Source of the DNA: PGYR01 sp048267165
GTDB lineage: Bacteria > Bacteroidota > Ignavibacteria > Kapaibacteriales > UBA2268
DNA length: 33,755 nt
Direction of reading: 5' to 3'
Assembly: GCA_048267165.1 (NCBI GenBank)
Contig: JBLWYD010000035.1
Location: 1-33,755 of the forward strand
Shown: positions 1 through 8,404 of the stretch, one piece after another
Position numbering within the stretch: the stretch's first letter is position 1
Layout: each line of letters starts with the position of its first letter
Made by a program: the position numbers and the translations under genes
Notes under the pieces: generated by a model
Told to the model about the DNA's origin: nothing
Database searches by the model: none
What the model saw: the letters and a program-made list of their open reading frames with translations, nothing else

Positions 1-2042
1 GTCCAAGGTGAGCCCCCATCAGTAGATTCAAATATTTTGTTATTTGAGGAATAACCACTATTAGTTGCCCATAATTTATCCTCATTCTTATCATCTATAA
101 ATATATAACTGATATTAGAATTTCCAGGTCTGGTCATTTCAGTCCAACTTGTTCCAGAATTAGTTGTCCTATAAAGCTTTGTGTTAAATGAAGCATAAAT
201 ATAATTAGTATCTGACTCTGACATAGCTATTGAAACTAGCTTATTACTTCCAAAATTAAAATTGGAAATTTTAGTGAAATTATTACCTTTGTCTCTTGAA
301 ATCCATACATTATTCATACCCATTAAAATTGTTTTACTATTCTTGGGGTTCTGTATGAAAGGAGTACTCCAAGCACCTGTTTCTGTTATATCATCATATT
401 CATTATTATTGTTTAAGTCATTTATTCTACTAAAATTATTTCCACCATTTGTTGATTTAAAAAACTCACCATAATATAGACTACCATACATAGTATTTTT
501 ATCTTCATTATCAACCAAGCTTTCAAAACCATCACCACCTATAGCATCACGCCAAGTACCATTAGATTTATGTACTTTAGTACCATTGTCTTGTGTACCA
601 CCAATATAAACTGAAGAATCTAATTGCGATATTCCAAATCTATAAAACTGAGTTCCTAGAATACCACTTCCTATCCAATCCCAATTATCACCAAAATCAC
701 TTGATTTATATACACCACCGTCATTTCCTACATACATAACATTATTCGTATTGTCATACCATAAATCATGTTGATCCGCGTGTACAGTTGTTAAATTATT
801 ATGGTTACCACTCCACATAGAAGAGATTTCCCAGTTAACTCCTTTATTTGTAGTTTTCCATAAGTTAACACCACCTATAATTACTCTTTCCCAATTATCT
901 TGGTCTGCTTCTATACATAGGTCATACCATGCCTGACCTTTGGTATCATTACCATCTTTTTCATAACCCAACATATTCGGACTATTATCAGCTATTTCAC
1001 TGAAGCTATCACCACTATTTGTTGATAAATAAACTCCTTTTAAGTTATTTCCACTTGAATTACCAACTAAAGCATATAATGCATTAGCATTATTAGTACT
1101 TACTGCCAATGCAATACGTCTAATGCCACTTGTGGGAAATCCATTTGTTAATTTAGTCCAATTGACTCCTGCATCTGTACTTTTCCATAATTCTGTCCCT
1201 GATGCATACAATGTATTCGGTGTTCCTGGTTTGAACTCCATATCTTTGAAGCTACCATTTTTTACTAGATTCCAAGTACTTCCAGCATCTGTAGATTTGT
1301 ACACCCCATTTGAACCAGCTGTGTAAAGAATATCAGGGCTTGATGGATTTATTAATAACTTACTTATTGTTCTGTACTGTGTTACTGTCCAACTTAAACC
1401 AGTAGTTTTCCAATTGCTGCCACCGTCAGTTGACTTTAAAACTCCTAAACTATATGTATTAGACCCATCTCCATCACCTGAAGCAGCATAAACTATACTT
1501 GAATTAGATGGATGAAAAGCAATTGATGTAATCCCAAGTGCTGTGATTACATCTTCATTATCAGTATTAGTACTCCAAGATGTACCATTATTAGTACTTT
1601 TCCAGATACCACCAGCCGGCAAACCAGCCCATATATCTCCATTATGAGGATTCTTACGGACACAATTAACTCTTGCTAATCCTGCGTAACCACCACCAGA
1701 TTCGAAAGGACCCAAAACTTGCCACGAATCACTCGCCTGTACTTTATTGTTTTTACCATTTAAAGATTGATTGAATTTCAACTTTTCTCTTAGTAATAAT
1801 CCAGCATCAGGGAATGTACCATCAGGCATCAGTCTATCTTTCCAGAACTGTTCGAAGCGCTTATACTGTTTAAAACCGCTCCCTTTAGCAGATATATCAA
1901 TAGTATCAAAGTGAGATTCTGCAAATGCCTGTATTTCTGTTAATCTGACATCATCTCTATCTAAGAAAGGATCTAGCCATACTTGTGATGAGGCAGTAGT
2001 TAAACACACTATTAATACTAGACAATATTTAAATAATTTCAT
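1..2042 (-). CDS. Secreted Asp-box (BNR/sortilin-like) repeat protein, C-terminus outside the window
   Basis: Reading the minus strand from the ATG at 2042-2040 gives 680 codons with no stop, so the gene runs off the left edge and its C-terminus is not seen. The protein starts with a clear signal peptide (MKLFKYCLVLIVCLTTASSQ). After about 110 residues of linker there is a long series of Asp-box motifs of the form S-T-D/N-x-G-x-x-W/F, such as KSTDGGSNW, KSTDAGSTW, KTTNKGVNW and RTTNSGTSW. I count about eleven between residue ~145 and the edge. This points to one or more beta-propellers like sortilin/Vps10 or exo-alpha-sialidase folds, as found in many large secreted proteins of Bacteroidota and relatives. 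A T9SS sorting domain at the missing C-terminus is likely but unseen. Catalytic activity cannot be assigned, since Asp boxes are structural. Confidence is high for the gene and moderate for the fold. Confidence 0.9.
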   Translation of the reverse strand, partial: MKLFKYCLVLIVCLTTASSQVWLDPFLDRDDVRLTEIQAFAESHFDTIDISAKGSGFKQYKRFEQFWKDRLMPDGTFPDAGLLLREKLKFNQSLNGKNNKVQASDSWQVLGPFESGGGYAGLARVNCVRKNPHNGDIWAGLPAGGIWKSTNNGTSWSTNTDNEDVITALGITSIAFHPSNSSIVYAASGDGDGSNTYSLGVLKSTDGGSNWKTTGLSWTVTQYRTISKLLINPSSPDILYTAGSNGVYKSTDAGSTWNLVKNGSFKDMEFKPGTPNTLYASGTELWKSTDAGVNWTKLTNGFPTSGIRRIALAVSTNNANALYALVGNSSGNNLKGVYLSTNSGDSFSEIADNSPNMLGYEKDGNDTKGQAWYDLCIEADQDNWERVIIGGVNLWKTTNKGVNWEISSMWSGNHNNLTTVHADQHDLWYDNTNNVMYVGNDGGVYKSSDFGDNWDWIGSGILGTQFYRFGISQLDSSVYIGGTQDNGTKVHKSNGTWRDAIGGDGFESLVDNEDKNTMYGSLYYGEFFKSTNGGNNFSRINDLNNNNEYDDITETGAWSTPFIQNPKNSKTILMGMNNVWISRDKGNNFTKISNFNFGSNKLVSIAMSESDTNYIYASFNTKLYRTTNSGTSWTEMTRPGNSNISYIFIDDKNEDKLWATNSGYSSNNKIFESTDGGSPW

Positions 2043-2170
2043 TTTGAAGACCAATTTATATTTTTATTCTTTTTTATTGTTATAATATATAACTTACATT
2101 CTACTTAGACAAATTAACAGATTAGTTAGTTACATTTATTTATAAACAATCAAAACACAATATAATTACA

Positions 2171-3607
2171 ATGAAAGTACTTAAAATTAAAATAAAACAC
2201 GCAGAAGCTACAAATAATTATCAAGATGTTGTCTCACCTTATAGCGGTAACATCATAGCTAATATGGAACTTGCTGATGATAAGGCAGTCGAACAAGCAC
2301 TTGTAAATAGTGTTGATTACTATAATAGTATAATGAAGAATATGCCTGCACACAAAAGAGCAGATATACTCAATAATGTAGCTAAACAAATACAAGAAAA
2401 CCATGAAGACTTATCGTTGACTATTGCTGAAGAAGGTGGAAAACCATTAACTGACGCAAGAGCAGAAGTTACAAGAGCCTTCAACACAATAGAAACATGT
2501 GCTATGGTAGCACTAACCATTCACGGTGAAGAAATTAGAATGGATAGAACTGCGAAAGGTGAGAATCACACAGCATTTACTATCAAACAATCAATTGGAC
2601 CTGTACTTGCTATTTCTGCGTTCAACCACCCTGTGAATTTGATTGCTCACCAGCTAGCAACGGCATTTGCAGCTGGTAATACTGTAATACTTAAGCCATC
2701 TTCAAGTACTCCTATATCAGCATATAGAATAGTCGAGTTCTTCGAGAATGCTGGATTAGACTCTGGTGTTATTTCTTTTCTAGGAATATCGAATGAACAA
2801 GCTGATAAATTAGTCTCAGATAAACGCATTAAGTTCATTACTTTTATAGGTAGTAGCAAAGTAGGGTGGGGGATTAGAAGAAAAGCTCACAATGGTGTTC
2901 GTATGGCATTTGAACATGGTGGAACTGCAGTTTGTACTGTTGATAAGTCTGCTAACCTTGATAAAGCAGTACCTAAAATTGCTAAACACGCGTTCTACCA
3001 CGCGGGTCAAGTTTGCGTATCGACTCAAAATGTATTCGTGCATTTTGATATATATGACACATTCCTTGAAAGATTGATAGCTGAAACTAAGAAGATGAAA
3101 ACTGGCGACCCAACAGATAGTGCAACTGAAGTTGGACCACTGATTAGAAGTAGTGAAGTTGATAGAGTAGTTAGCTGGGTGAATGAAGCAGTTTCAGAAG
3201 GTGCAAAAGTAGAATATGGGTTTGAGAATATTGGGAATCAATGCCTAACTCCGACTATTATCACTAATGTTAAGACAAATATGAAGATATTCAAAGATGA
3301 AGTTTTCGGTCCAACTGTTAATATATTAAAATACAATGACCTACAAGAACCAATAGATGCTATTAATAACAACGAGTACTGCTTCCAAGACTCTATTTTC
3401 GCACAAGATATAGACGTGGCTATGCATTATGCTAGAAACATATCAACTAAAGCCGTTATGATAAACGAAGGTACTGCGTTCCGAGTAGATTGGATGCCAT
3501 TTGGCGGAACAGCTGACTCGGGTCTTGGCTTCGGAGGAGTTAAACACTCGATAGAAGATATGATGAATGAAAAAATGATTATGATAAATAGTAGTTATAG
3601 TGGGTAG
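2171..3607 (+). CDS. NAD(P)-dependent aldehyde dehydrogenase (ALDH superfamily)
   Basis: This 478-residue protein has the full ALDH architecture. The Rossmann region contains FNHPVNL (151-157, Asn152 stabilising the oxyanion) and LKPSS (Lys175 contacting the cofactor). FIGSSKVG (225-232) is the coenzyme-binding FTGS-like motif. EHGG (248-251) carries the general-base Glu248, and GQVC (279-282) carries the catalytic Cys282. An EVFGP motif follows near the C-terminus. The FNHP-NL-AH pattern is most like the lactaldehyde dehydrogenase-like ALDH branch, but the substrate cannot be read from sequence. The protein is cytoplasmic, with no signal peptide. The start has no obvious Shine-Dalgarno. The gene stands alone, divergent from the Asp-box protein and convergent with the T9SS protein. 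A role in clearing aldehydes from the nearby amino-acid catabolism is possible but is only inference from location. Confidence 0.95.
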   Translation: MKVLKIKIKHAEATNNYQDVVSPYSGNIIANMELADDKAVEQALVNSVDYYNSIMKNMPAHKRADILNNVAKQIQENHEDLSLTIAEEGGKPLTDARAEVTRAFNTIETCAMVALTIHGEEIRMDRTAKGENHTAFTIKQSIGPVLAISAFNHPVNLIAHQLATAFAAGNTVILKPSSSTPISAYRIVEFFENAGLDSGVISFLGISNEQADKLVSDKRIKFITFIGSSKVGWGIRRKAHNGVRMAFEHGGTAVCTVDKSANLDKAVPKIAKHAFYHAGQVCVSTQNVFVHFDIYDTFLERLIAETKKMKTGDPTDSATEVGPLIRSSEVDRVVSWVNEAVSEGAKVEYGFENIGNQCLTPTIITNVKTNMKIFKDEVFGPTVNILKYNDLQEPIDAINNNEYCFQDSIFAQDIDVAMHYARNISTKAVMINEGTAFRVDWMPFGGTADSGLGFGGVKHSIEDMMNEKMIMINSSYSG

Positions 3608-3636
3608 AAGTTTAACGATTCTATAATGATTCTATT

Positions 3637-3684
3637 AAGAGACGTATTTCCGTGCTGAACTAAGTGTAGGTACATACGTCTCTT
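3637..3684. repeat. Inverted repeat downstream of the aldehyde dehydrogenase
   Basis: The arms AAGAGACGTAT (3637-3647) and ATACGTCTCTT (3674-3684) are perfect 11-base complements around a 26-base loop. It lies 30 bases after the aldehyde dehydrogenase stop, in the spacer between convergent genes, so it may act in transcription termination or mRNA 3'-end protection. The trailing T-run is weak, so it is not a textbook intrinsic terminator. Confidence 0.55.
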
Positions 3685-3700
3685 TATTATATGTTACTCA

Positions 3701-3763
3701 GAGCATAGTGAAGAGTCTATTACAAAAATCCATTTTATTACTAATAGATACTTCACTTCGCTC
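3701..3763. repeat. REP-like imperfect palindrome
   Basis: The 22-base arm at 3701-3722 (GAGCATAGTGAAGAGTCTAT plus TA) pairs with the reverse complement of 3742-3763 (GAGCGAAGTGAAGTATCTAT plus TA) at 18 of 22 positions, around a 19-base AT-rich loop. The core GAGCGAAGTGAAG, with TCATGCT just outside it, resembles the dispersed intergenic GTCAT-CTGAGCGAAGCGAAG palindromes I know from many bacterial genomes. Only this copy was seen here. It lies between convergent genes, the usual setting for such elements. Confidence 0.6.
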
Positions 3764-3778
3764 AGCATGACTAACACC

Positions 3779-6628
3779 CTACCTAACCACACTAATCTTC
3801 TTTGATAATAGCTGTGTTGTACTTTTCAGAGTTACTATATATGTTCCAGTTGTTAGTTTTGAAAGAGATATAGTATTTTGCTTGTCTGTTGCTATACTGA
3901 TTAGCTTCGTTCCTTCTAATGTGTAGATAGATAGGTCATAGAAGCCGTCTTCTAGCACTTTTGGTAGTAACTCGATACTTGATTCAGTTACATTCATATA
4001 CTGAGCAATTAGCTTATCTGATGCTACTGAAGATTCTGGGTCTTTTGCTTTGATTATAGCTTTGTGTTCTGTTCTATATAAGAATGATACTTCTTCTAAC
4101 TCATTGTTTTTATCATATTCTTGTATGCCTATTCCTAATGAATCAACAAGTATTTGTTCGTCTTCTTTCTGAGGATAAGCTTTAGGATCAAAGATAATAT
4201 CTACAATAACTTCACTTTCTGGTTTGATTGGCTTAGTTAGATTCCAATCGAATGGACTGATAGAACCAATACTGAATCCCTTGTCTTTTTCTTTGAGTTC
4301 TATTCTTGATAAATACAAATCCGTTTTAGTTGACAGATTACGAATTGTGTCTTGCAACTTGATTGATTTTGATTTATCATCGAATGTTCCGAAATCATGT
4401 TTTTGAGTTGCAATTAAGCTAGGGTATATTGTACTAACAGAAACCTCAGAGAATGGTTTGAATTCACACTCAGTGATTTGATTACCGTTGTTTACTCCTA
4501 ATCCGATATAAACAGAGTCTTTGTATGTTTGGTTGTTTTCTATATTGTCATCTGTAAATGTGTAGTTAATATATCTTTCTTGGCTTGGTGGGATAGGAAT
4601 GCTTGGAGTCCAGCCACTTGGCTCATAAGATTCTATTTTGAATTTAGAATCAGTCGAAGCTAATTCTAACCTAGTTATATAAAGTGATTGATAATTAGAC
4701 AGATTACGGATTGTATCTTGAAATGAGATAGTTTTGAAATTGGGGTTTCTTATTTCATTTACTGTAGTTAACATATCCAATTCTGCTTTTGGGTCAGATT
4801 CTATAAATATTGTCGTGTCATTACCTGCTTTATCTACAAAGTATAGCAATGCAGAGGAAGGTAAGTTCTTTTTTATCTTCTCTAATGACCATTTTAATGT
4901 TCGACTTCTTCCAGGTATAAACTCACCTGATTCAGTTTCCCATTTGAATTCATAGTTTTCTCCAGCCATCATATATACATCTGCTATATTGGAGCGATTC
5001 TCTTCATTCATAGGCATATCAGTTACTGTTGCAGTATTCAGATTTATATTTCCATCACAATCTTGCTCGTAATATACAACAGGAGGTAAAGAATCTCCTA
5101 ATGTTCTATCAAAAATAGAAAAAGCGGTTGGTAATCCATAAGCTGTTGCCATTTCCGTTCCATAAGAATAAGCTACAAACTTACTATAATCCGATTTGAA
5201 ATGATAAACTCTATTTCTTTCTAGTTTTATTGTAATGCTACCATATTCCTTATTATTATATTCTCCATCAAATTCATTTAAAACTAATTCTTGATCCTCG
5301 TAAGGTTTTGTTATTTCAATTAAAGTACCTAATGAATCAAACTTAAATACTTCTAAATCTTGGGGAATAGAACCATTTTCTAAAGGAAAAGTAATAACTA
5401 TTTGATTAGTAAAGAAAGTCGGATACTCTTCTGTATGTTTATAGGGTACAGCAAATATTGCAGAATTAACACCCTGTTCTATACAAGGGACTTGAAATAT
5501 GAACGGTAAATTATCCCAATAATCAATGCTCTTATGTCCTTCATATTTATTATAATATGTAACAGAAATAGGTTTATCTGAAGTTATATTAGCTGGCTTC
5601 AATGTGTTATTTTTCCCAGAAGGTATTTCAATATACGATTCGCCATAATCTGCACCTCCTCCAATTTTTATATTACCAACAAACTCACCATCTAAGTAAA
5701 CATTAGTATTGTCTTCACTAGCAGAAACTCTGAAATAAGCAGCTTTCTCTCTTTTTAATAAAGAAGTAAAAAAGAATTGTTTTCCCCATAGTTTAGTTGG
5801 AAACTCCATATGAGTTAAATGATCAGCCCTTCTTCCTGAATCAAGAGGGATATAAGTCTCATTAATACCTGATATTATTGAAATAGGCTTATCTGATTCA
5901 ATCAGACTACCTGAAATATCTTGCAAATTACCACTAGCTCCTAAAAGTAAAACATCGCCACTATTCATAACTTTTTTAGTTGATTCTCCTGTTCTAAGTG
6001 TTCCACCTTCTTTGAAAACTAATTCATCATCAGCAAATTTACCACCACCCAATTTTAAATTAATATTTGTGTTGTCGTAATGAGAAACAATAGATGTATA
6101 GGAAGGTATAAGTCCATTGGAAAAATTACTAGAATTATATGCCATATTTATATACTTTTCAGATGCACCTATTGTTGGTATAGCGAAATAGCCATCAGAA
6201 TTAGTAAAATGTTTTAAGAAAACATATACTAATACTGGAAATTCAGATTTTATATTAATTGCCATATCTTCGAATAATTCTGATGGTTCTGGGTTCTCAA
6301 AATCATCTTTTCTAGGAGCAATAAAGTCCTGATCTATTTCTAATAAATTTACAACATTAGGTAATATTTCAATTGTATTTTTATAATTACTACCTTTTAT
6401 ACTAATATCCACTTTAGTCCGAACAGAACTAAATAAATAAATATTCCGATTTGGAATGTTGAATTTATATGTATTCCTTGGTGTGACAGTCAGCCAAAAC
6501 TCCCTCCCTGCGTTACCAGAGTTCTGCATTACCTCGAAATCAGATTTTACTTTCTCCACATCTATTTTTGAATATGAAGTGTATGGTAAAACTAAAAGCA
6601 GTGTAATAATTGAAATAAGTAATCTCAT
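3779..6628 (-). CDS. Secreted IgGFc-binding-domain protein with T9SS C-terminal sorting domain
   Basis: The reading frame extends to 6658, but I choose the ATG at 6628. It gives a clean signal peptide (MRLLISIITLLLVLPYTSYS), is preceded by AAGGA at suitable spacing, and forms an ATGA overlap with the stop of the upstream fragment. The product is about 949 residues. The first ~500 mature residues match the IgGFc-binding N-terminal type: GNAGREFWLT near the start, repeated 'desired state is reached in flight' patterns such as SDKPISI, a GDVLLL segment, and RADHLTHMEFPTKLWGKQF. Two similar domains of about 120 residues follow, each starting with a TISFQDTIRNLS- or IKLQDTIRNLS-like stretch, probably Ig-like ASH/choice-of-anchor folds. 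The last ~70 residues (LSIYTLEGTKL ... LTTGTYIVTL ... KKISVVR) form a T9SS type A sorting domain. The likely role is cell-surface or secreted adhesion; the ligand is unknown. Confidence 0.88.
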   Translation of the reverse strand: MRLLISIITLLLVLPYTSYSKIDVEKVKSDFEVMQNSGNAGREFWLTVTPRNTYKFNIPNRNIYLFSSVRTKVDISIKGSNYKNTIEILPNVVNLLEIDQDFIAPRKDDFENPEPSELFEDMAINIKSEFPVLVYVFLKHFTNSDGYFAIPTIGASEKYINMAYNSSNFSNGLIPSYTSIVSHYDNTNINLKLGGGKFADDELVFKEGGTLRTGESTKKVMNSGDVLLLGASGNLQDISGSLIESDKPISIISGINETYIPLDSGRRADHLTHMEFPTKLWGKQFFFTSLLKREKAAYFRVSASEDNTNVYLDGEFVGNIKIGGGADYGESYIEIPSGKNNTLKPANITSDKPISVTYYNKYEGHKSIDYWDNLPFIFQVPCIEQGVNSAIFAVPYKHTEEYPTFFTNQIVITFPLENGSIPQDLEVFKFDSLGTLIEITKPYEDQELVLNEFDGEYNNKEYGSITIKLERNRVYHFKSDYSKFVAYSYGTEMATAYGLPTAFSIFDRTLGDSLPPVVYYEQDCDGNINLNTATVTDMPMNEENRSNIADVYMMAGENYEFKWETESGEFIPGRSRTLKWSLEKIKKNLPSSALLYFVDKAGNDTTIFIESDPKAELDMLTTVNEIRNPNFKTISFQDTIRNLSNYQSLYITRLELASTDSKFKIESYEPSGWTPSIPIPPSQERYINYTFTDDNIENNQTYKDSVYIGLGVNNGNQITECEFKPFSEVSVSTIYPSLIATQKHDFGTFDDKSKSIKLQDTIRNLSTKTDLYLSRIELKEKDKGFSIGSISPFDWNLTKPIKPESEVIVDIIFDPKAYPQKEDEQILVDSLGIGIQEYDKNNELEEVSFLYRTEHKAIIKAKDPESSVASDKLIAQYMNVTESSIELLPKVLEDGFYDLSIYTLEGTKLISIATDKQNTISLSKLTTGTYIVTLKSTTQLLSKKISVVR
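6488..6576. repeat. Direct repeat copy A (start of mature IgGFc-binding protein)
   Basis: These 89 bases match 6682-6770 without gaps at 78 positions (about 88%). On the minus strand the segment encodes the end of the signal peptide and the first ~28 mature residues (YSKIDVEKVKSDFEVMQ onward) of the large T9SS protein. Similarity drops sharply at both ends. Confidence 0.85.
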
Positions 6629-6822
6629 AAAGTAATCCTTGTACTTAGTATATAACATTTTTTAATATTTAAAAGTGTAAAAGTTAGCCAAAACTCCCGT
6701 CCCGCATTACCAGCTTTCTGCATTACCTCAAAGTCAGATTTCACTTTCTCCACATCTATTTTAGAATATGCAAAAATAGGTGAAAAGATTAGTATTAGTA
6801 TTATTGTATTTAGTGTTTTCAT
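6625..6822 (-). pseudogene. Truncated duplicate of the IgGFc-binding protein N-terminus
   Basis: This 65-codon frame has its own signal peptide (MKTLNTIILILIFSPIFAYS). It is followed by a 31-residue stretch sharing 28 residues with the start of the mature large protein (YSKIDVEKVKSDFEVMQ, then GNAGREFWLT). After FWLTFT the similarity stops abruptly and the frame ends 16 residues later. The signal peptides differ while the mature starts are nearly the same. It therefore looks like the 5' remnant of a paralogous gene cut by recombination or deletion. Its TGA overlaps the ATG of the next gene (ATGA), so its translation could feed ribosomes to the large gene. It may be a dead fragment or may serve as a leader ORF. 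Confidence 0.7.
6682..6770. repeat. Direct repeat copy B (inside the truncated duplicate)
   Basis: This is the partner of 6488-6576, with 78 of 89 identical bases and no gaps, spaced 194 bases apart. Several differences are at third codon positions (for example TTT/TTC), which fits a copy once under coding constraint. Confidence 0.85.
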
Positions 6823-6880
6823 GTATATAAAACTTCATTTTGGATTAGAAATGATAGCAAATTTTCGTCCTCAATTGCAT

Positions 6881-7423
6881 CTAATTAGAATTTGACTTAT
6901 TTAATTCAAATCTTTCTATGATTTCATCTTCTTTACATAGTACAAGATATATTCTCTCATTCTCTATAATTTTTTTTAGTTTCGTTTTGTTTAATGAACA
7001 CATTAAATTAGAATTTCTAATTGTACCTCTAATACCTTTAAAATAAAAATTATTTGAATCTACTTCTACTTTAAATACGTATCCTGAAGTATCTTTATAA
7101 TTCCAATCCATATAATTTTCAATAAAGAGTCTAGAGTTCTCGATGTTCAAATTTAGATAGACTTCCTCTTTATCAATATTTGTTATCCATCTTATACCCG
7201 TTGCGTACACGGCGTAAGAAACCCATATCTCATTAATCTTAAAAGTATCTTTCTTAATAATAAATGAATTCTTATCTATTCTATAACTCATAATAAAAGA
7301 ATTAAAATACTTGGATTCAGAAATATTTGATTGGAATTCTCCTTTGCCTGGAATTGAAACTGAAGCTAAAAGTAGTATTATTAATAATATACAAATTGTA
7401 AAGAAAATTAGGACTTTCCTCAT
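6881..7423 (-). CDS. Small membrane-anchored protein, candidate immunity partner of the Rhs tip
   Basis: I do not recognise a named family. The 180-residue protein begins with a strongly hydrophobic segment (residues ~4-24, MRKVLIFFTICILLIILLLA) that could be an uncleaved anchor or a signal peptide. The remaining ~150 residues look like a soluble, beta-rich domain with many aromatic residues, exposed outside the cytoplasmic membrane. Its ATG (7423-7421) directly follows the stop codon of the Rhs-tip gene (TAA-ATG, no gap), so the two are co-transcribed and probably translationally coupled. In Rhs systems the gene directly after the toxin tip usually encodes its immunity protein. A periplasm-facing anchor would suit a toxin acting on the cell envelope. 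This role is inferred from position and topology only. Confidence 0.75.
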   Translation of the reverse strand: MRKVLIFFTICILLIILLLASVSIPGKGEFQSNISESKYFNSFIMSYRIDKNSFIIKKDTFKINEIWVSYAVYATGIRWITNIDKEEVYLNLNIENSRLFIENYMDWNYKDTSGYVFKVEVDSNNFYFKGIRGTIRNSNLMCSLNKTKLKKIIENERIYLVLCKEDEIIERFELNKSNSN

Positions 7424-8404
7424 TTACTGTTCCTCTCCATCATTACCATACTCTCTTTGTTTGTTTTCTTCTTTACCAGGTAATTCATTTGGATCTCTTT
7501 CCCCTCTCTGTAGTTTCGTTTCCTTTCCTCTTTTTCTATATCTTCTTTTTATTGCTCTATAAAGTGTATTAGGAATACCTGGTGTAATAATGAAATGTTT
7601 AGGATTGTCTAAACCCATTTCTAATGACTTAGAAACAACATCACCACAATTACTAAAGAGTATATCATAGGGAGATTCAGCTTCTCTTTTAGCAATTTCT
7701 CTAATTTCTGTATCTTCATCTTTACTAGTTGAAATTCTAAACATCTTAGTGTATCTTTCTGTAAATTTGTGACTTAGTGCACTCTCTAAGTTATCGAAAT
7801 GATTAAAAGTAAAATCTGACTCACCGTATAATTTATTCCAAGATTTTGCACCATCTTTTGAAATATATGTCCATCCTTTATCATCATCCCCTACTAAAAG
7901 AGCAGCATGCCCAGCAGTAGCCGCCCCATCTGGATCTAATAAAAAAATTGCATCCTTCCCGTCAATATCTACCAAATTAACAGGGTTGTTCAATGAGTAC
8001 TGATAAGGTGACCAACCCAAATATTCTTCCCATTTAGGTTCAATACTTATAAACCTACCAGTCTCGTATTCGTATTTTCTCACTCCGTGGTCACCTAGCT
8101 TCGATTCGTTGTCTTTTTCTTTACCAACCCAGTTTAGTAGGGTGCTTTCTTTAGTAGTTAGGTTCTTGTTCGTCCATCTCTCACCACCATAAGGGTTGTG
8201 CGTTTGCATAGATGTTGGTGTCGCCCCAAATCCGCTTTGTTTGTATGTCTGTGCTAGTGTCCCCAAGTGGTCGTATATGTTGTAGTGTTTTTTCCACGAT
8301 GTTGTAGCATTGTCGTATTTGTAACTAATCTGAGGAGATAGTCCACTACCAAATGTGGCGAATTCGCCATAATTAGATTCTCTACTTATCCTCTTCAACT
8401 TCAT
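7424..8404 (-). CDS. Orphan Rhs core tip with C-terminal papain-like (permuted NlpC/P60-type) domain
   Basis: Residues ~44-150 are an Rhs-repeat-associated core: IYDHLGTLAQTYK (43-55), GKEKDNESKLGDHGVRKYEY (94-113), GRFISIEP (116-123), WSPYQYSLNNPVNLVDIDGK (131-150). The usual DPDGK end is changed to DIDGK. Residues ~151-290 are the variable tip. GHAALLVG (165-172) supplies His166 and SNCGDVV (251-257) supplies Cys253, the His-before-Cys order of permuted papain-like/LRAT-type folds. The last ~35 residues are charged and low in complexity. Full Rhs proteins usually exceed 1000 residues; only ~40 precede the core here and no signal peptide is present. The ATG at 8404 overlaps the 3' end of the biotin-carrier gene by 23 bases. 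It is therefore an N-terminally truncated, displaced tip riding on the carboxylase operon. Function as a toxin is inferred. Confidence 0.82.
   Translation of the reverse strand: MKLKRISRESNYGEFATFGSGLSPQISYKYDNATTSWKKHYNIYDHLGTLAQTYKQSGFGATPTSMQTHNPYGGERWTNKNLTTKESTLLNWVGKEKDNESKLGDHGVRKYEYETGRFISIEPKWEEYLGWSPYQYSLNNPVNLVDIDGKDAIFLLDPDGAATAGHAALLVGDDDKGWTYISKDGAKSWNKLYGESDFTFNHFDNLESALSHKFTERYTKMFRISTSKDEDTEIREIAKREAESPYDILFSNCGDVVSKSLEMGLDNPKHFIITPGIPNTLYRAIKRRYRKRGKETKLQRGERDPNELPGKEENKQREYGNDGEEQ

Noticed and set aside
262..1326. Plus-strand frames of 70 and 67 codons at 262-474 and 1123-1326
   Set aside because: Both lie antisense to the continuous minus-strand Asp-box coding frame, have no recognisable features and no start signals.
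7311..7562. Plus-strand 83-codon hydrophobic frame
   Set aside because: It is antisense to the junction of the Rhs tip and the small membrane protein; its hydrophobic character mirrors the charged tail and anchor codons on the other strand.
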